From Nocardioides sp. SR21 (GTDB taxonomy: Bacteria; Actinomycetota; Actinomycetes; Propionibacteriales; Nocardioidaceae), in contig NZ_JAKWJR010000001.1 of NCBI RefSeq assembly GCF_022761125.1, positions 434,001 to 498,000 of the forward strand: a DNA stretch of 64,000 bases, written 5' to 3'. Within the stretch, counting starts at the first letter, position 1. Each line of letters starts with the position of its first letter. A model generated the notes under the pieces. The model worked only from the letters and a program-made list of their open reading frames with translations, did not search any database and was not told where the DNA came from. The position numbers and the translations under genes were made by a program. Below are positions 15,940-24,147 of this stretch, in pieces.

Positions 15940-17097
15940 GTGCATTGGGGGAGGGCAGTTCTCGGCGCGGCGGTGATCGCGATGGTTCCGCTTGCGCCGG
16001 CGACGGCGGACAGCACGGTCGTGGTGCACGGGACCGCGTTCCCGAGCGGTCGCGCCGCGCAGCTGTCGTTCGTCGGCTGTGAGAACCCGTACCTCCGCGC
16101 GCCCGAGCAGCCGCAGCCGTACGTCGGCATCGGCCCGGAGCAGGCGCCCGCGGGCACCCGCAGCCTCGGCTACGACGCCGCGGGCGGCAACGCGGTCGGC
16201 TCGGTGCACTACGTCGACTCGATGCTCAAGACCACCGTGGCCGGCATGTCGGTGTACGCCCCCGACGGCGCCTCCGGCGTGACGTACGCCGGCTACCAGG
16301 AGCCGGCCGACTGGGGCACCGGCAAGGTGTGGTTCGGCCGCGCCGCGCTCACCGCGCCCGCCGGGAGCTGGACCCGCGTCGACGCGGCCGGGCTGGCGTT
16401 CACCTGGGCCAAGTACGACATGCTCTCGCAGCGCCGCCTCGACCAGACGGCGCCCGCGACGAAGATCGCGGCGTTCGTCAAGGCGCACGGCGGCGACGGT
16501 CCCGGCTTCTTCACGATCGGCTTCGGCTGCGACGGCCGCGCCTTCAACATGGACGCCTGGCGGATCGGCGGTCCCGCCGGGGTCACGACGTACGACCTCG
16601 AGGGGCTCACCACCTCGACCTCGATCAGCGGCCCCGACGGCGCGATCGACGCCGGCCAGGAGGTCACCCTCCGCGGCGCGGTCGTCGACAACACCGGCGC
16701 GGCGATCCCGGGCGCGCGGCTGGTGCTGGAGTCGCAGGGCCCGAACGGCGGCTGGTCGCTGGTCGAGGGTGCGGGGGGTGCCGACCCGGCCCTGACCGTG
16801 GCGCCCGAGGTGACCACGACGTACCGCTGGCGCTTCGTGGACCGACCGCTCGCCGAGGGCAGCGCGTCGGCGCCGTTCACGGTCGAGGTGCGCAAGGCGG
16901 AGGAGCAGCCGCCCCAGAAGAAGGCCCCGGAGAAGGCCCAGAAGAAGCCCGAGCAGAAGGCCGAGCCGAAGGCCGAGAAGAAGCCCGAGCAGAAGGCCGA
17001 GCCCAAGGCCGAGCAGGACGCTGACCAGGAGCCCGAGCAGGAGCAGGTCCAGGAGCAGGACCTGGAGAAGGACCAGCAGGCGCGTCGCCACCGCTAG
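15940..17097 (+). CDS. secreted protein with Lys/Glu/Ala/Gln-rich repeat tail
   Basis: 385 residues from GTG 15940. Signal peptide at 1-23 (WGRAVLGAAVIAMVPLAPAT, then A). The body (24-235) contains two isolated Cys (SFVGCENPY and TIGFGCDGRAFN) that may form a disulfide, followed by an Ig-like beta domain (about 225-320, SISGPDGAIDAGQEVTLRGA). From about 325 the chain is low-complexity: Lys/Glu/Gln/Ala/Pro with KKPEQKAEPKAE repeated twice, then a Gln/Glu run. Probably cell-wall-associated; no known family for the body. The charged tail may span or bind the wall. Confidence 0.82.
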   Translation: MHWGRAVLGAAVIAMVPLAPATADSTVVVHGTAFPSGRAAQLSFVGCENPYLRAPEQPQPYVGIGPEQAPAGTRSLGYDAAGGNAVGSVHYVDSMLKTTVAGMSVYAPDGASGVTYAGYQEPADWGTGKVWFGRAALTAPAGSWTRVDAAGLAFTWAKYDMLSQRRLDQTAPATKIAAFVKAHGGDGPGFFTIGFGCDGRAFNMDAWRIGGPAGVTTYDLEGLTTSTSISGPDGAIDAGQEVTLRGAVVDNTGAAIPGARLVLESQGPNGGWSLVEGAGGADPALTVAPEVTTTYRWRFVDRPLAEGSASAPFTVEVRKAEEQPPQKKAPEKAQKKPEQKAEPKAEKKPEQKAEPKAEQDADQEPEQEQVQEQDLEKDQQARRHR

Positions 17098-17112
17098 CCG
17101 GGTCCGGCTGCC

Positions 17113-17118
17113 TACGGT
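17113..17118 (+). promoter_or_regulatory. leaderless-type -10 box
   Basis: TACGGT is followed by six bases and ATG 17125, with no Shine-Dalgarno sequence. Confidence 0.5.
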
Positions 17119-17124
17119 GATCGG

Positions 17125-17637
17125 ATGCGTCGTCTGATCCCGAGCCCCGCGATGGTCGTCGCGCTCCTGGCGCTGCTGCTCGCCACGGGCGGCGTCGGGT
17201 ACGCCGCCGGCCAGATCCGCACGCAGGACATCCGCGACGGCGCGGTGACCAGCCTCAAGATCCGCGACGGTGCCGTCGCGCCCGCCGACCTCGACCCGTC
17301 CACCCGGTCGTCGATGCGGGCGCGGGCGTGGGGGAACGTGAACCTCGAGGCGGAGCTGGTGGGGTCGCGGACCAAGGGGTTCGCGTCGGTGACCCGGCCG
17401 CGGACCGGCGTCTACTGCCTGACGCTGAGCGACGGCACCCTCGACCCGGCGACCACCGCCCCGGTGGTGACGGTCGACTGGGACGCGTCGGCGGCGCCCA
17501 ACATCGCGGCGTACCTCTCGCCGTCGGCGCACCAGTGCCCCGAGGGCGCCGACCTCGGCGTACGGACCTACGCGTGGGCGGCCGGGCGCAACAGCAAGCT
17601 CGCGGACACCGTCGCGTTCACCATCGTCGTACCGTGA
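17125..17637 (+). CDS. signal-peptide protein with IRDGAV repeats
   Basis: 170 residues. The start MRRLIPSPAMVVALLALLLA is a signal/anchor sequence of a family common in Nocardioides-type genomes, followed by tandem Q-I-R-x-x-D-I-R-D-G-A-V and L-K-I-R-D-G-A-V segments (about 30-55). The C-terminal part has two Cys (GVYCLTL, HQCPEGAD) that may pair in a beta-rich domain. Extracytoplasmic; function unknown. The gene ends at TGA 17635-17637, overlapping the promoter of gntK. Confidence 0.8.
   Translation: MRRLIPSPAMVVALLALLLATGGVGYAAGQIRTQDIRDGAVTSLKIRDGAVAPADLDPSTRSSMRARAWGNVNLEAELVGSRTKGFASVTRPRTGVYCLTLSDGTLDPATTAPVVTVDWDASAAPNIAAYLSPSAHQCPEGADLGVRTYAWAAGRNSKLADTVAFTIVVP
17630..17635 (+). promoter_or_regulatory. 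leaderless-type -10 box of gluconokinase gene
   Basis: TACCGT is followed by six bases and ATG 17642. Confidence 0.5.
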
Positions 17638-17641
17638 GGGC

Positions 17642-18142
17642 ATGCATCCCCTTGTCGTGATGGGTGTCTCGGGATCGGGCAAGTCGACCGTGGGCGCTGC
17701 GATCGCGCAGCGGCTGCGGGTGCCGTTCGAGGACGCCGACGACCTCCACCCGCCCGAGAACATCGCCAAGATGAGCGCGGGTCACGCGCTCGACGACTCC
17801 GACCGCTACCCGTGGCTGGAGGCGGTCGGTCAGTGGCTCGCCGACCATCCCGACGGCGGCGTGATGGGGTGCTCGGCGCTGAAGCGGAAGTACCGCGACC
17901 AGCTGCGCAGCCACGTGCCCGGGCTGCAGTTCCTGATGCTCGAGGGCAGCCGCGAGGTGATCGAGCGCCGGCAGGCCAGCCGGGCCGGTCACTTCATGCC
18001 GGCGTCGCTGCTGACCTCCCAGTTCGCGACCCTCGAGCCGCTGGAGCCGGACGAGCACGGCGTCGTGCTGAGCGTCGACCAAGGTGTGGACCAGATCGTG
18101 CAGGGGTATGTGGACGTCATGTCTCGGGATGCAGAGAGCTGA
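17642..18142 (+). CDS. gntK: gluconokinase
   Basis: 166 residues, normal for bacterial gluconokinases, which phosphorylate D-gluconate to 6-phosphogluconate. P-loop GVSGSGKST at 8-16, then FEDADDLHPPENIAKMSAGH (the family signature with substrate-binding Asp/His), GCSALKRKYRD and the LASLEP-like TLEPLEPDE. Stop overlaps the start of the gluconate permease gene by one base, so uptake and phosphorylation are coupled. No GntR regulator is next to it. Confidence 0.95.
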   Translation: MHPLVVMGVSGSGKSTVGAAIAQRLRVPFEDADDLHPPENIAKMSAGHALDDSDRYPWLEAVGQWLADHPDGGVMGCSALKRKYRDQLRSHVPGLQFLMLEGSREVIERRQASRAGHFMPASLLTSQFATLEPLEPDEHGVVLSVDQGVDQIVQGYVDVMSRDAES

Positions 18143-19497
18143 TGGAGGTCGTCGAGCCGGTAGCGGCAGGTTGGCAGCTGATCACAGCGGCCCTCGCCGC
18201 GATCGCGCTGATCGTCGTCCTCATCACGGTCGTCAAGGTCCACCCGTTCCTCGCGCTGATCCTCGGCGGCCTGACCGTCGGCATCGTCGCGGGTGAGAAC
18301 GTCAACGACGTCCTGGTGTCCTTCACGACCGGGTTCGGTACGACGGCCGCGGGCGTCGGTGCGCTGATCGCGCTCGGCGCGATGTTCGCGAAGCTGCTCG
18401 CCGACTCCGGCGGGGCCGACCAGATCGTCGACACCATCGTCGGCAAGGCGTCGCCGCGGATGCTGCCGTGGGCGATGGCCGCGGTCGGCGCGATCATCGG
18501 TCTGCCGATGTTCTTCGAGATCGGCCTGGTGCTGCTGATGCCGGTCATCTACCTGGTCTCGCGGCGCGCGCAGGTCTCCCTGATCACCGTGGGGATCCCG
18601 GCGCTGGCCGGCCTGTCGGCGATGCACGGCTTCGTGCCGCCGCACCCGGGACCGGTCACCGCGATCGACTACCTCGGCGCCGACCTCGGGGTCACGCTCG
18701 CGCTGGGCATCCTGGTCGCGATCCCCACGATCGTCGTGGCAGGGCCGCTGTTCGGCACCCTTGCGGGTCGCTGGGTGGTCGTCGAGGCGCCCCCGACGTG
18801 GGACTCCCCGGACCGCGACGACAGCAACCGGCCGTCGTTCGGGGTGACCATCGCGACGGTGCTGCTGCCGGTGGTGCTGATGCTCAGCAAGGCCGTGGCC
18901 GACATCGTCATCGACGACCCGGACGACATGGTCCAGCAGGTCTTCGACGTGATCGGCAACCCCTTCATCGCGCTGCTGATCTCGGTCATCGTCGCGATGC
19001 TGACCTTCGGCGTCGGCACGGGAATGAACCGCCAGAAGATCTCCGACACGGTCGGGAGCTCGCTCGGGCCGATCGCCGGCATCCTGCTGATCGTGGCTGC
19101 GGGCGGCGGCTTCAAGCAGGTGCTCATCGACACCGGTATCGGCACCCTGCTCGCCGACTGGGCCTCCGAGAAGAACATCTCGGTCCTGCTGCTCGCCTGG
19201 TTCATCGCCGTCCTGATCCGCCTGGCCACCGGCTCCGCGACCGTCGCCACGATCACGGCGAGCTCGCTGATGGTGAACCTGGTCGACGGGATGTCGACCG
19301 GCGAGGTCTCGCTGGTGGTCCTGGCCGTCGGAGCCGGCTCGCTGTTCTTCTCGCACGTGAACGATGCGGGTTTCTGGCTGGTCAAGGAGTACTTCAACAT
19401 GACCGTCGGCCAGACCATCAAGACCTGGTCGCTGATGGAGACCGTCCTGTCGGTCAGCGGTCTGGTCGTCGTGCTGATCTTGGGGATCTTCATCTAG
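18142..19497 (+). CDS. gntP: gluconate permease, GntP family
   Basis: 451 residues from ATG 18142. About 12-13 hydrophobic spans, GntP hallmarks FFEIGLVLLMPVIY, GLSAMHGFVPPHPGP, TGSATVATITASSL and FSHVNDAGFWLVKEYF. Members are proton symporters for gluconate and related sugar acids. Translationally coupled to gntK. Confidence 0.94.
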   Translation: MEVVEPVAAGWQLITAALAAIALIVVLITVVKVHPFLALILGGLTVGIVAGENVNDVLVSFTTGFGTTAAGVGALIALGAMFAKLLADSGGADQIVDTIVGKASPRMLPWAMAAVGAIIGLPMFFEIGLVLLMPVIYLVSRRAQVSLITVGIPALAGLSAMHGFVPPHPGPVTAIDYLGADLGVTLALGILVAIPTIVVAGPLFGTLAGRWVVVEAPPTWDSPDRDDSNRPSFGVTIATVLLPVVLMLSKAVADIVIDDPDDMVQQVFDVIGNPFIALLISVIVAMLTFGVGTGMNRQKISDTVGSSLGPIAGILLIVAAGGGFKQVLIDTGIGTLLADWASEKNISVLLLAWFIAVLIRLATGSATVATITASSLMVNLVDGMSTGEVSLVVLAVGAGSLFFSHVNDAGFWLVKEYFNMTVGQTIKTWSLMETVLSVSGLVVVLILGIFI

Positions 19498-19506
19498 GTA
19501 CGGCAC

Positions 19507-19512
19507 TACGGT
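19507..19512 (+). promoter_or_regulatory. leaderless-type -10 box
   Basis: TACGGT is followed by six bases and GTG 19519. Confidence 0.5.
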
Positions 19513-19518
19513 GCTCTC

Positions 19519-20409
19519 GTGACCCAGAAGGCACGCGAGAGCGACCGCAACGCCGCGATCACGCTCGTCCAGTCGGCGTTCGCCGTGGGCGAGATCATCG
19601 AGGCGGACCGTGACAAGCGCATCGAGCAGCTGCAGCTGGCGCAGACGCTCGACGAGATCCGGATGATCACGCACGACATCCAGTCGTCGGCGCCGGAGGT
19701 GCCCGAGGCGCCGGCCGCCGACCCGATCCCGCTGGCGCAGCCGGCCGAGCCGCCGCCGTACGTCCCGTACGGCCCGCCGGCGACGACGCCCGAGGCCGAC
19801 TTCCCGACGCTGCAGCAGGTCCAGGCGGCCCAGGGCACCCCGAAGCTGTCGAAGGCGGTCGTCCTGGTCCCGCTCGCGGTCGTGCTCGTCATCGCCGTCG
19901 CGCTGATCGGCGGCATCGTCGCGCTGGCGGGGGAGGGCTCGGAGGAGGGCTCGGGGCCGCTCGGCCTCGGGTCGGAGCCGGTCGACGTGCTCAGCGAGGA
20001 CGGCTACCGGGACCTGCTCGACGCGGTGCGGAACGAGACCGGGGACACCACGGCGTTCTCGGCGGTGCTCTACCCGACGTACGCCGTCGTCGAGCTGCCG
20101 GTCGACGCGACCACCCAGCGCGAGGCGTACTGGTACTGGGACGGCAGCGAGCTGACCGACAACGACACGAAGAGCGCGTCCAGCTTCCCGCGCACCGACC
20201 TCGCGCAGATCGACGCGGCGCTGATCGTGGACCTGGTCGAGCAGGTGCGCACCAAGGTCGAGGACCCGACGTCGTGGTACGCGATCGTGCGCGCGCCGGA
20301 CAGCGACCGGGCGGTCGTGTGGGCCTACGCGTCGAACGAGTACCAGGAGAGCGAGTACATCGGCGCCCGCCGTGACGGGACCATCACGTACGACTCGACG
20401 GAGAACTAG
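19519..20409 (+). CDS. membrane protein with DUF1707/SHOCT-like N-terminus
   Basis: 296 residues. The first 52 residues (ARESDRNAAITLVQSAFAVG, EIIEADRDKRIEQLQLAQTL) resemble the short helical DUF1707/SHOCT-type module found at membrane-protein termini in actinobacteria. A Pro-rich linker (about 55-90) leads to a membrane span (VVLVPLAVVLVIAVALIGGI, about 114-135) and an outside domain of 150 residues with paired Tyr/Trp (AYWYWDG, SWYAIVRAP). Likely a single-pass protein with an extracytoplasmic sensor-like domain. No named function. Its stop overlaps the convergent gene's stop by four bases. Confidence 0.78.
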   Translation: MTQKARESDRNAAITLVQSAFAVGEIIEADRDKRIEQLQLAQTLDEIRMITHDIQSSAPEVPEAPAADPIPLAQPAEPPPYVPYGPPATTPEADFPTLQQVQAAQGTPKLSKAVVLVPLAVVLVIAVALIGGIVALAGEGSEEGSGPLGLGSEPVDVLSEDGYRDLLDAVRNETGDTTAFSAVLYPTYAVVELPVDATTQREAYWYWDGSELTDNDTKSASSFPRTDLAQIDAALIVDLVEQVRTKVEDPTSWYAIVRAPDSDRAVVWAYASNEYQESEYIGARRDGTITYDSTEN

Positions 20410-21068
20410 AACCCGTAGAGGTAGCGGCTGCTCGGCACCAGCTCGAGGTTCTCGCCGGCGCCGAAGCGGGCCACGCTCGCCATCAGCTCGGTGAGCCGGC
20501 GGTTGAGCTTCGCGTCGTCGCCGCCACTGCCGTAGAACGCATGCATGTCGGTGATGCCGGCGCTCGGGAACAGCTCCTCGACGAGGGCGTCGATGTGCGG
20601 CGCGTCCGCGGTCACCGCGCCGGTGACGATGTTCTGGACGTAGCCGAACGTCGCCTGCGTGCGGATCGCGACCGGCGTGTGGTCGACCATCCAGATCCGC
20701 AGCCACTCGTCGCGCGGGAGCGCCTCCGGGCGGCGCAGGATCGCGACGTTCGCCAGCGCGTCCGCGCGGCTGCCGTCCCACGCCTCCGGCGGGTCGAGCC
20801 GGCGCCGCTCGTCCACGGCGTACCCGTGGACGCGACCCACCTCCGCCAGGGTCGTGGCGACCGCGGCCGGGTCGACCCCCCAGGTGCTGACGATCGCGCC
20901 GACCGGCGCGTCGAACTGGCCGAACCGCATCGCGCCCGCCACCGGCTCGTCGTCGACGTTGAGCTGGACGCGGTCCACCCCCGCCTCCGCCAGCCGCGCG
21001 TGCAGCGCCGGGTCGTGCAGCGTGGTCGCCAGGTCGTCGCCCCACAACAGGAACATGTTCTTGTTCAC
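20406..21068 (-). CDS. EthD-like dimeric alpha/beta-barrel protein
   Basis: 220 residues from GTG 21068, fixed by a leaderless-type box. Two ferredoxin-like halves are suggested: an N-terminal one (MFLLWG ... RVQLNVDD) and a second with DEWLRIWMVDHTPVAIRTQA, the W-x-x-x-H-x-P pattern of EthD-domain proteins. EthD proteins often accompany oxidative degradation pathways, but this copy stands alone between convergent and divergent neighbours. Function uncertain. Confidence 0.7.
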   Translation of the reverse strand: MNKNMFLLWGDDLATTLHDPALHARLAEAGVDRVQLNVDDEPVAGAMRFGQFDAPVGAIVSTWGVDPAAVATTLAEVGRVHGYAVDERRRLDPPEAWDGSRADALANVAILRRPEALPRDEWLRIWMVDHTPVAIRTQATFGYVQNIVTGAVTADAPHIDALVEELFPSAGITDMHAFYGSGGDDAKLNRRLTELMASVARFGAGENLELVPSSRYLYGF

Positions 21069-21074
21069 GGGGTG

Positions 21075-21080
21075 ACGGTA
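21075..21080 (-). promoter_or_regulatory. leaderless-type -10 box of the EthD-like gene
   Basis: On the minus strand TACCGT is followed by six bases and GTG 21068. It abuts the palindrome at 21086. Confidence 0.5.
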
Positions 21081-21085
21081 GCGGT

Positions 21086-21113
21086 CGGTTTCACCGGTGC
21101 ACCGGTGAAACCG
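21086..21113. repeat. 28-bp perfect palindrome
   Basis: Every base from 21086 to 21113 pairs with its mirror base; the core is CACCGGTGCACCGGTG. It lies 5 bp upstream of the EthD-like gene's -10 box and touches the next palindrome. Confidence 0.85.
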
Positions 21114-21148
21114 GCACTTCTCAGCGGTTGCAACGGCTGAGAAGTGCC
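21113..21148. repeat. 36-bp palindrome with one mismatch
   Basis: Arms GGCACTTCTCAGC (21113-21125) and its complement (21136-21148) flank a self-complementary GTTGCAAC core; only the 21126/21135 pair fails. Together with the adjacent 28-bp palindrome it fills most of the 125-bp gap between divergent genes. Confidence 0.85.
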
Positions 21149-21193
21149 AGGAAAGGCTGACCAGTCCGCCCGGGAGGGTGCGATCCTGCCCGG

Positions 21194-21721
21194 GTGCGCC
21201 GCGACCCGATCGTGATCCAGCCGTACGACGCCGCCTGGCCCGCGCGCTTCGAGGAGCAGCGCGCGGTCCTCGAGCCGGTCCTCGGCGTGCCGGTGCACCA
21301 CATCGGCTCGACCGCGGTGCCGGGGCTGCCGGCCAAGCCGATCATCGACATGCTCGCGGTCGTCGAGGACCACACGAGGGTGCCAGGCGAGCGTCTCGAG
21401 AGCGCCGGTTGGGTCCACGCGCCCGAGCCCGGCGACGAGGAGCAGCGCAAGCTGTCGTACTGCCATCCCACGGTCGAGCACCGCACGCACCACCTGCACG
21501 TCATCGAGCACGACTCCGACGGCTGGCGGGACTGGCTGCTGTTCCGCGACTACCTCTGCGAGCATCCGGACGAGGCCGAGCGCTACGCCGCGCTCAAGCG
21601 TGAGCTCGCGGCGCAGGACGACACGGACCGTCCCCGCTACCGGGCGGGCAAGGCGCCGTTGATCGCGGAGCTGATGGTCACAGCACGGAGCGGTAGACCT
21701 CGACCGTCCGCTCCGCGATAG
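21194..21721 (+). CDS. GrpB family protein (UPF0157)
   Basis: 175 residues from GTG 21194; a box-like GATCCT lies six bases before it. IVIQPYDAAWPARFEEQRAV and HHIGSTAVPGLPAKPIIDM are the GrpB signature (a nucleotidyltransferase-like fold; IGSTAVPGL with downstream Asp). The rest follows the family (LHVIEHDSDGWRDWLLFRDY). Biological role of GrpB proteins is poorly defined. The 3' end overlaps the 3' end of glgA by 44 bases. Confidence 0.9.
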   Translation: MRRDPIVIQPYDAAWPARFEEQRAVLEPVLGVPVHHIGSTAVPGLPAKPIIDMLAVVEDHTRVPGERLESAGWVHAPEPGDEEQRKLSYCHPTVEHRTHHLHVIEHDSDGWRDWLLFRDYLCEHPDEAERYAALKRELAAQDDTDRPRYRAGKAPLIAELMVTARSGRPRPSAPR

Positions 21722-22865
21722 CGCCCCACGAGAACGACGCGATCGCCCGCTCACGTCCGGCGCGGCCCATCTCGGCGGCCCGCGCGGGGTCCGACACGAC
21801 CGCGTTCAGCGCGGCGGCGAAGTCGGCGACGTACTGGTCCGGGTCGAGCGGCGCGCCGGTGCCGTCGGTGGCCTGCGTGATCGGCACGAGCACGCCGGTC
21901 GTGCCGGCGACGACCACCTCGGGGATGCCGCCGGTCGCGGTCGCGACGACGGCGGTCTCGCACGCCATCGCCTCGAGGTTCACGATGCCGAGCGGCTCGT
22001 AGATCGACGGGCACGCGAACACCGTGGCGGCCGTCAGCAGGGCCACCACGTCCGCACGAGGCAGCATCTCCGGGATCCACACGACCCCCGACCGCGAGTC
22101 GCGCAGACCGGCGACCAGCCCCTCGACCTCGGCCAGGATCTCCGGCGTGTCCGGCGCTCCGGCGCACAGCACGATCTGCACGTCCGGCGGCAGCTCCGCG
22201 CACGCGCGCAGGAACAGCGGCAGCCCCTTCTGGCGGGTGATCCGCCCGACGAACACCACCGCCGGCCGATCCGGGTCCACCCCCAGCGAGCGCACCCGCG
22301 CAGGGTCCACGCGCGGCGACCAGTCGTTCGTGTCGATGCCGTTGTGCACGACGTGCACCCGCGCCGGGTCGACAGCGGGGTACGACGCGAGCACGTCGTC
22401 GCGCATCGCCGCCGACACCGCGATCACCGCGGCGGCCGCTTCGTACGACGTCCGCTCGACGTACGACGAGACGGCGTACCCGCCACCGAGCTGCTCGGCC
22501 TTCCACGGCCGCAGCGGCTCGAGCGAGTGCGCGGAGACGACGTGCGGGACGCCGTGCAGCAGCGAGGCGAGGTGCCCCGCGAAGTTCGCGTACCAGGTGT
22601 GCGAGTGCACGAGATCGGTGCCCGCGCACGCGTCCGCGATCGCCAGGTCCACGCCGAGGGTGCGCAGCGCGGCGTTCGCGCCGGCCAGCTCCGCGAGGTC
22701 GGCGTACGACGAGGTCAGCTCCTCCGAGCGCGGCGCGCCGAACGCGCGCACGTGCGCCGCGACGTCGGGCCGGGAGCGCAGCGCGCGCACGAGCTCCGCC
22801 ACGTGGACGCCGGCGCCTCCGTAGACCTCAGGTGGGTACTCCTTGGACAGGACGTCGACTCGCAC
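21678..22865 (-). CDS. glgA: glycogen synthase / maltose-1-phosphate-forming GT4 enzyme
   Basis: 395 residues from GTG 22865 (leaderless-type box TAGGTT seven bases upstream). GT-B fold of family GT4: VDVLSKEYPPEVYGGAGVHV at the start, the VVFVGRITRQKGLPLFLRAC donor-site strand, and ACPSIYEPLGIVNLEAMACE with the E-x7-E motif. Length and sequence style match the actinobacterial GlgA/GlgM type, which in mycobacteria uses ADP-glucose to make maltose 1-phosphate for GlgE. Divergent from glgC, sharing a 37-bp promoter region. Confidence 0.92.
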   Translation of the reverse strand: MRVDVLSKEYPPEVYGGAGVHVAELVRALRSRPDVAAHVRAFGAPRSEELTSSYADLAELAGANAALRTLGVDLAIADACAGTDLVHSHTWYANFAGHLASLLHGVPHVVSAHSLEPLRPWKAEQLGGGYAVSSYVERTSYEAAAAVIAVSAAMRDDVLASYPAVDPARVHVVHNGIDTNDWSPRVDPARVRSLGVDPDRPAVVFVGRITRQKGLPLFLRACAELPPDVQIVLCAGAPDTPEILAEVEGLVAGLRDSRSGVVWIPEMLPRADVVALLTAATVFACPSIYEPLGIVNLEAMACETAVVATATGGIPEVVVAGTTGVLVPITQATDGTGAPLDPDQYVADFAAALNAVVSDPARAAEMGRAGRERAIASFSWGAIAERTVEVYRSVL

Positions 22866-22872
22866 GCTCCCG

Positions 22873-22878
22873 AACCTA
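22873..22878 (-). promoter_or_regulatory. leaderless-type -10 box of glgA
   Basis: Minus-strand TAGGTT with seven bases to GTG 22865. It faces away from the identical hexamer serving glgC 12 bp further on. Confidence 0.5.
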
Positions 22879-22890
22879 TCCCTCCACCGT

Positions 22891-22896
22891 TAGGTT
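22891..22896 (+). promoter_or_regulatory. leaderless-type -10 box of glgC
   Basis: TAGGTT with exactly six bases to ATG 22903; this supports ATG 22903 over a GTG at 22897. Confidence 0.5.
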
Positions 22897-22902
22897 GTGA
22901 CC

Positions 22903-24147
22903 ATGGTCAGCTCCCGGAAGAAGGTCCTCGCGATCGTCCTGGCCGGGGGCGAGGGCAAACGCCTGATGCCGCTCACCGCCGACCGGGCCAAGCCCGCCGT
23001 GCCGTTCGCCGGCATCTACCGGCTGATCGACTTCGCGCTGTCGAACGTCGTCAACAGCGGCTACCTCCAGGTCGTCGTGCTGACGCAGTACAAGTCGCAC
23101 AGCCTGGACAAGCACGTCACCCAGACCTGGCGGATGTCGACGATGCTCGGCAACTACGTCGCGCCGGTCCCCGCCCAGCAGCGGGTCGGCAAGAACTGGT
23201 ACCTCGGCAGCGCGGACGCGATCTACCAGTCCCTGAACCTGATCCGCGACGAGAAGCCCGACATCGTCGTGGTGGTGGGCGCCGACCACGTCTACCGGAT
23301 GGACTTCCACCAGATGGTGAAGGCGCACACCGCCAGCGGTGCCGCGTGCACGGTCGCCGCCATCCGGCAGCCGATCGAGATGGCCGACCAGTTCGGCGTC
23401 ATCGACGTCCATCCCGACGACCCGTCGAAGATCCGCGAGTTCCTGGAGAAGCCGACCGACCCGGTCGGCCTGCCGGACAGCCCCGGCGAGGTGCTCGCCT
23501 CAATGGGCAACTACGTCTTCGACGCCGACGCGCTGGTCGAGGCGGTGACCCGCGACGCGACCGAGATCGGCTCGAAGCACGACATGGGCGGCGACATCGT
23601 CCCGTCGTTCGTACGCCGCCAGCAGGCCGGCGTCTACGACTACAAGGACAACGACGTGGCCGGCTCGACCGACCGCGACCGCGGCTACTGGCGCGACGTC
23701 GGGACGCTCGGGTCGTACTACGCCGCGCACATGGACGTCGTGTCGCCGCTGCCGATCTTCAACCTCTACAACTTCGACTGGCCGGTCTACACGTCGTACG
23801 GCCCGCAGCCGCCGGCCAAGCTGGTGCAGGGTGCGGCCGGGGTGAAGCCGAAGGTCGACGAGGCGGTGCTCTCGCCCGGCGCGGTCGTGATCGGCGGCAA
23901 GGTGAAGCGGTCGGTGCTGTCGCCCGGCGTGTTCGTCCAGGACGGCGCCGAGGTGAACGGCGCGGTGCTGATGAACGGCGTCCGCGTCGGGCCGGGCGCG
24001 GTGGTGCGCAACGCGATCATCGACAAGAACGTCGTGGTCCCGCCGGGTGCGGAGATCGGGGTGGATCTCGACGCCGACCGGGCGCGCGGGTTCGTCGTGG
24101 AGGACGGCCTGACCATCCTCGGCAAGGACCAGGTGTTCCCGGCCTAG
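22903..24147 (+). CDS. glgC: glucose-1-phosphate adenylyltransferase
   Basis: 414 residues from ATG 22903. Makes ADP-glucose from ATP and glucose 1-phosphate for glycogen synthesis. The nucleotidyltransferase loop LAGGEGKRL (13-21), [31 protein letters not shown] and the fructose-bisphosphate-type activator region are present, followed by a left-handed beta-helix (about 300-414, repeated Gly-containing hexapeptides such as [20 protein letters not shown]). Divergent from glgA. The stop overlaps the convergent kinase stop by four bases. Confidence 0.96.
   Translation: MVSSRKKVLAIVLAGGEGKRLMPLTADRAKPAVPFAGIYRLIDFALSNVVNSGYLQVVVLTQYKSHSLDKHVTQTWRMSTMLGNYVAPVPAQQRVGKNWYLGSADAIYQSLNLIRDEKPDIVVVVGADHVYRMDFHQMVKAHTASGAACTVAAIRQPIEMADQFGVIDVHPDDPSKIREFLEKPTDPVGLPDSPGEVLASMGNYVFDADALVEAVTRDATEIGSKHDMGGDIVPSFVRRQQAGVYDYKDNDVAGSTDRDRGYWRDVGTLGSYYAAHMDVVSPLPIFNLYNFDWPVYTSYGPQPPAKLVQGAAGVKPKVDEAVLSPGAVVIGGKVKRSVLSPGVFVQDGAEVNGAVLMNGVRVGPGAVVRNAIIDKNVVVPPGAEIGVDLDADRARGFVVEDGLTILGKDQVFPA

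Noticed and set aside
17989..21045. Very long antisense open frame over the gluconate genes (about 1000 codons)
   Set aside because: High G+C removes stops from antisense frames; the translation is Arg/Asp/His-rich with no domain, while the sense frames are clear GntK and GntP.
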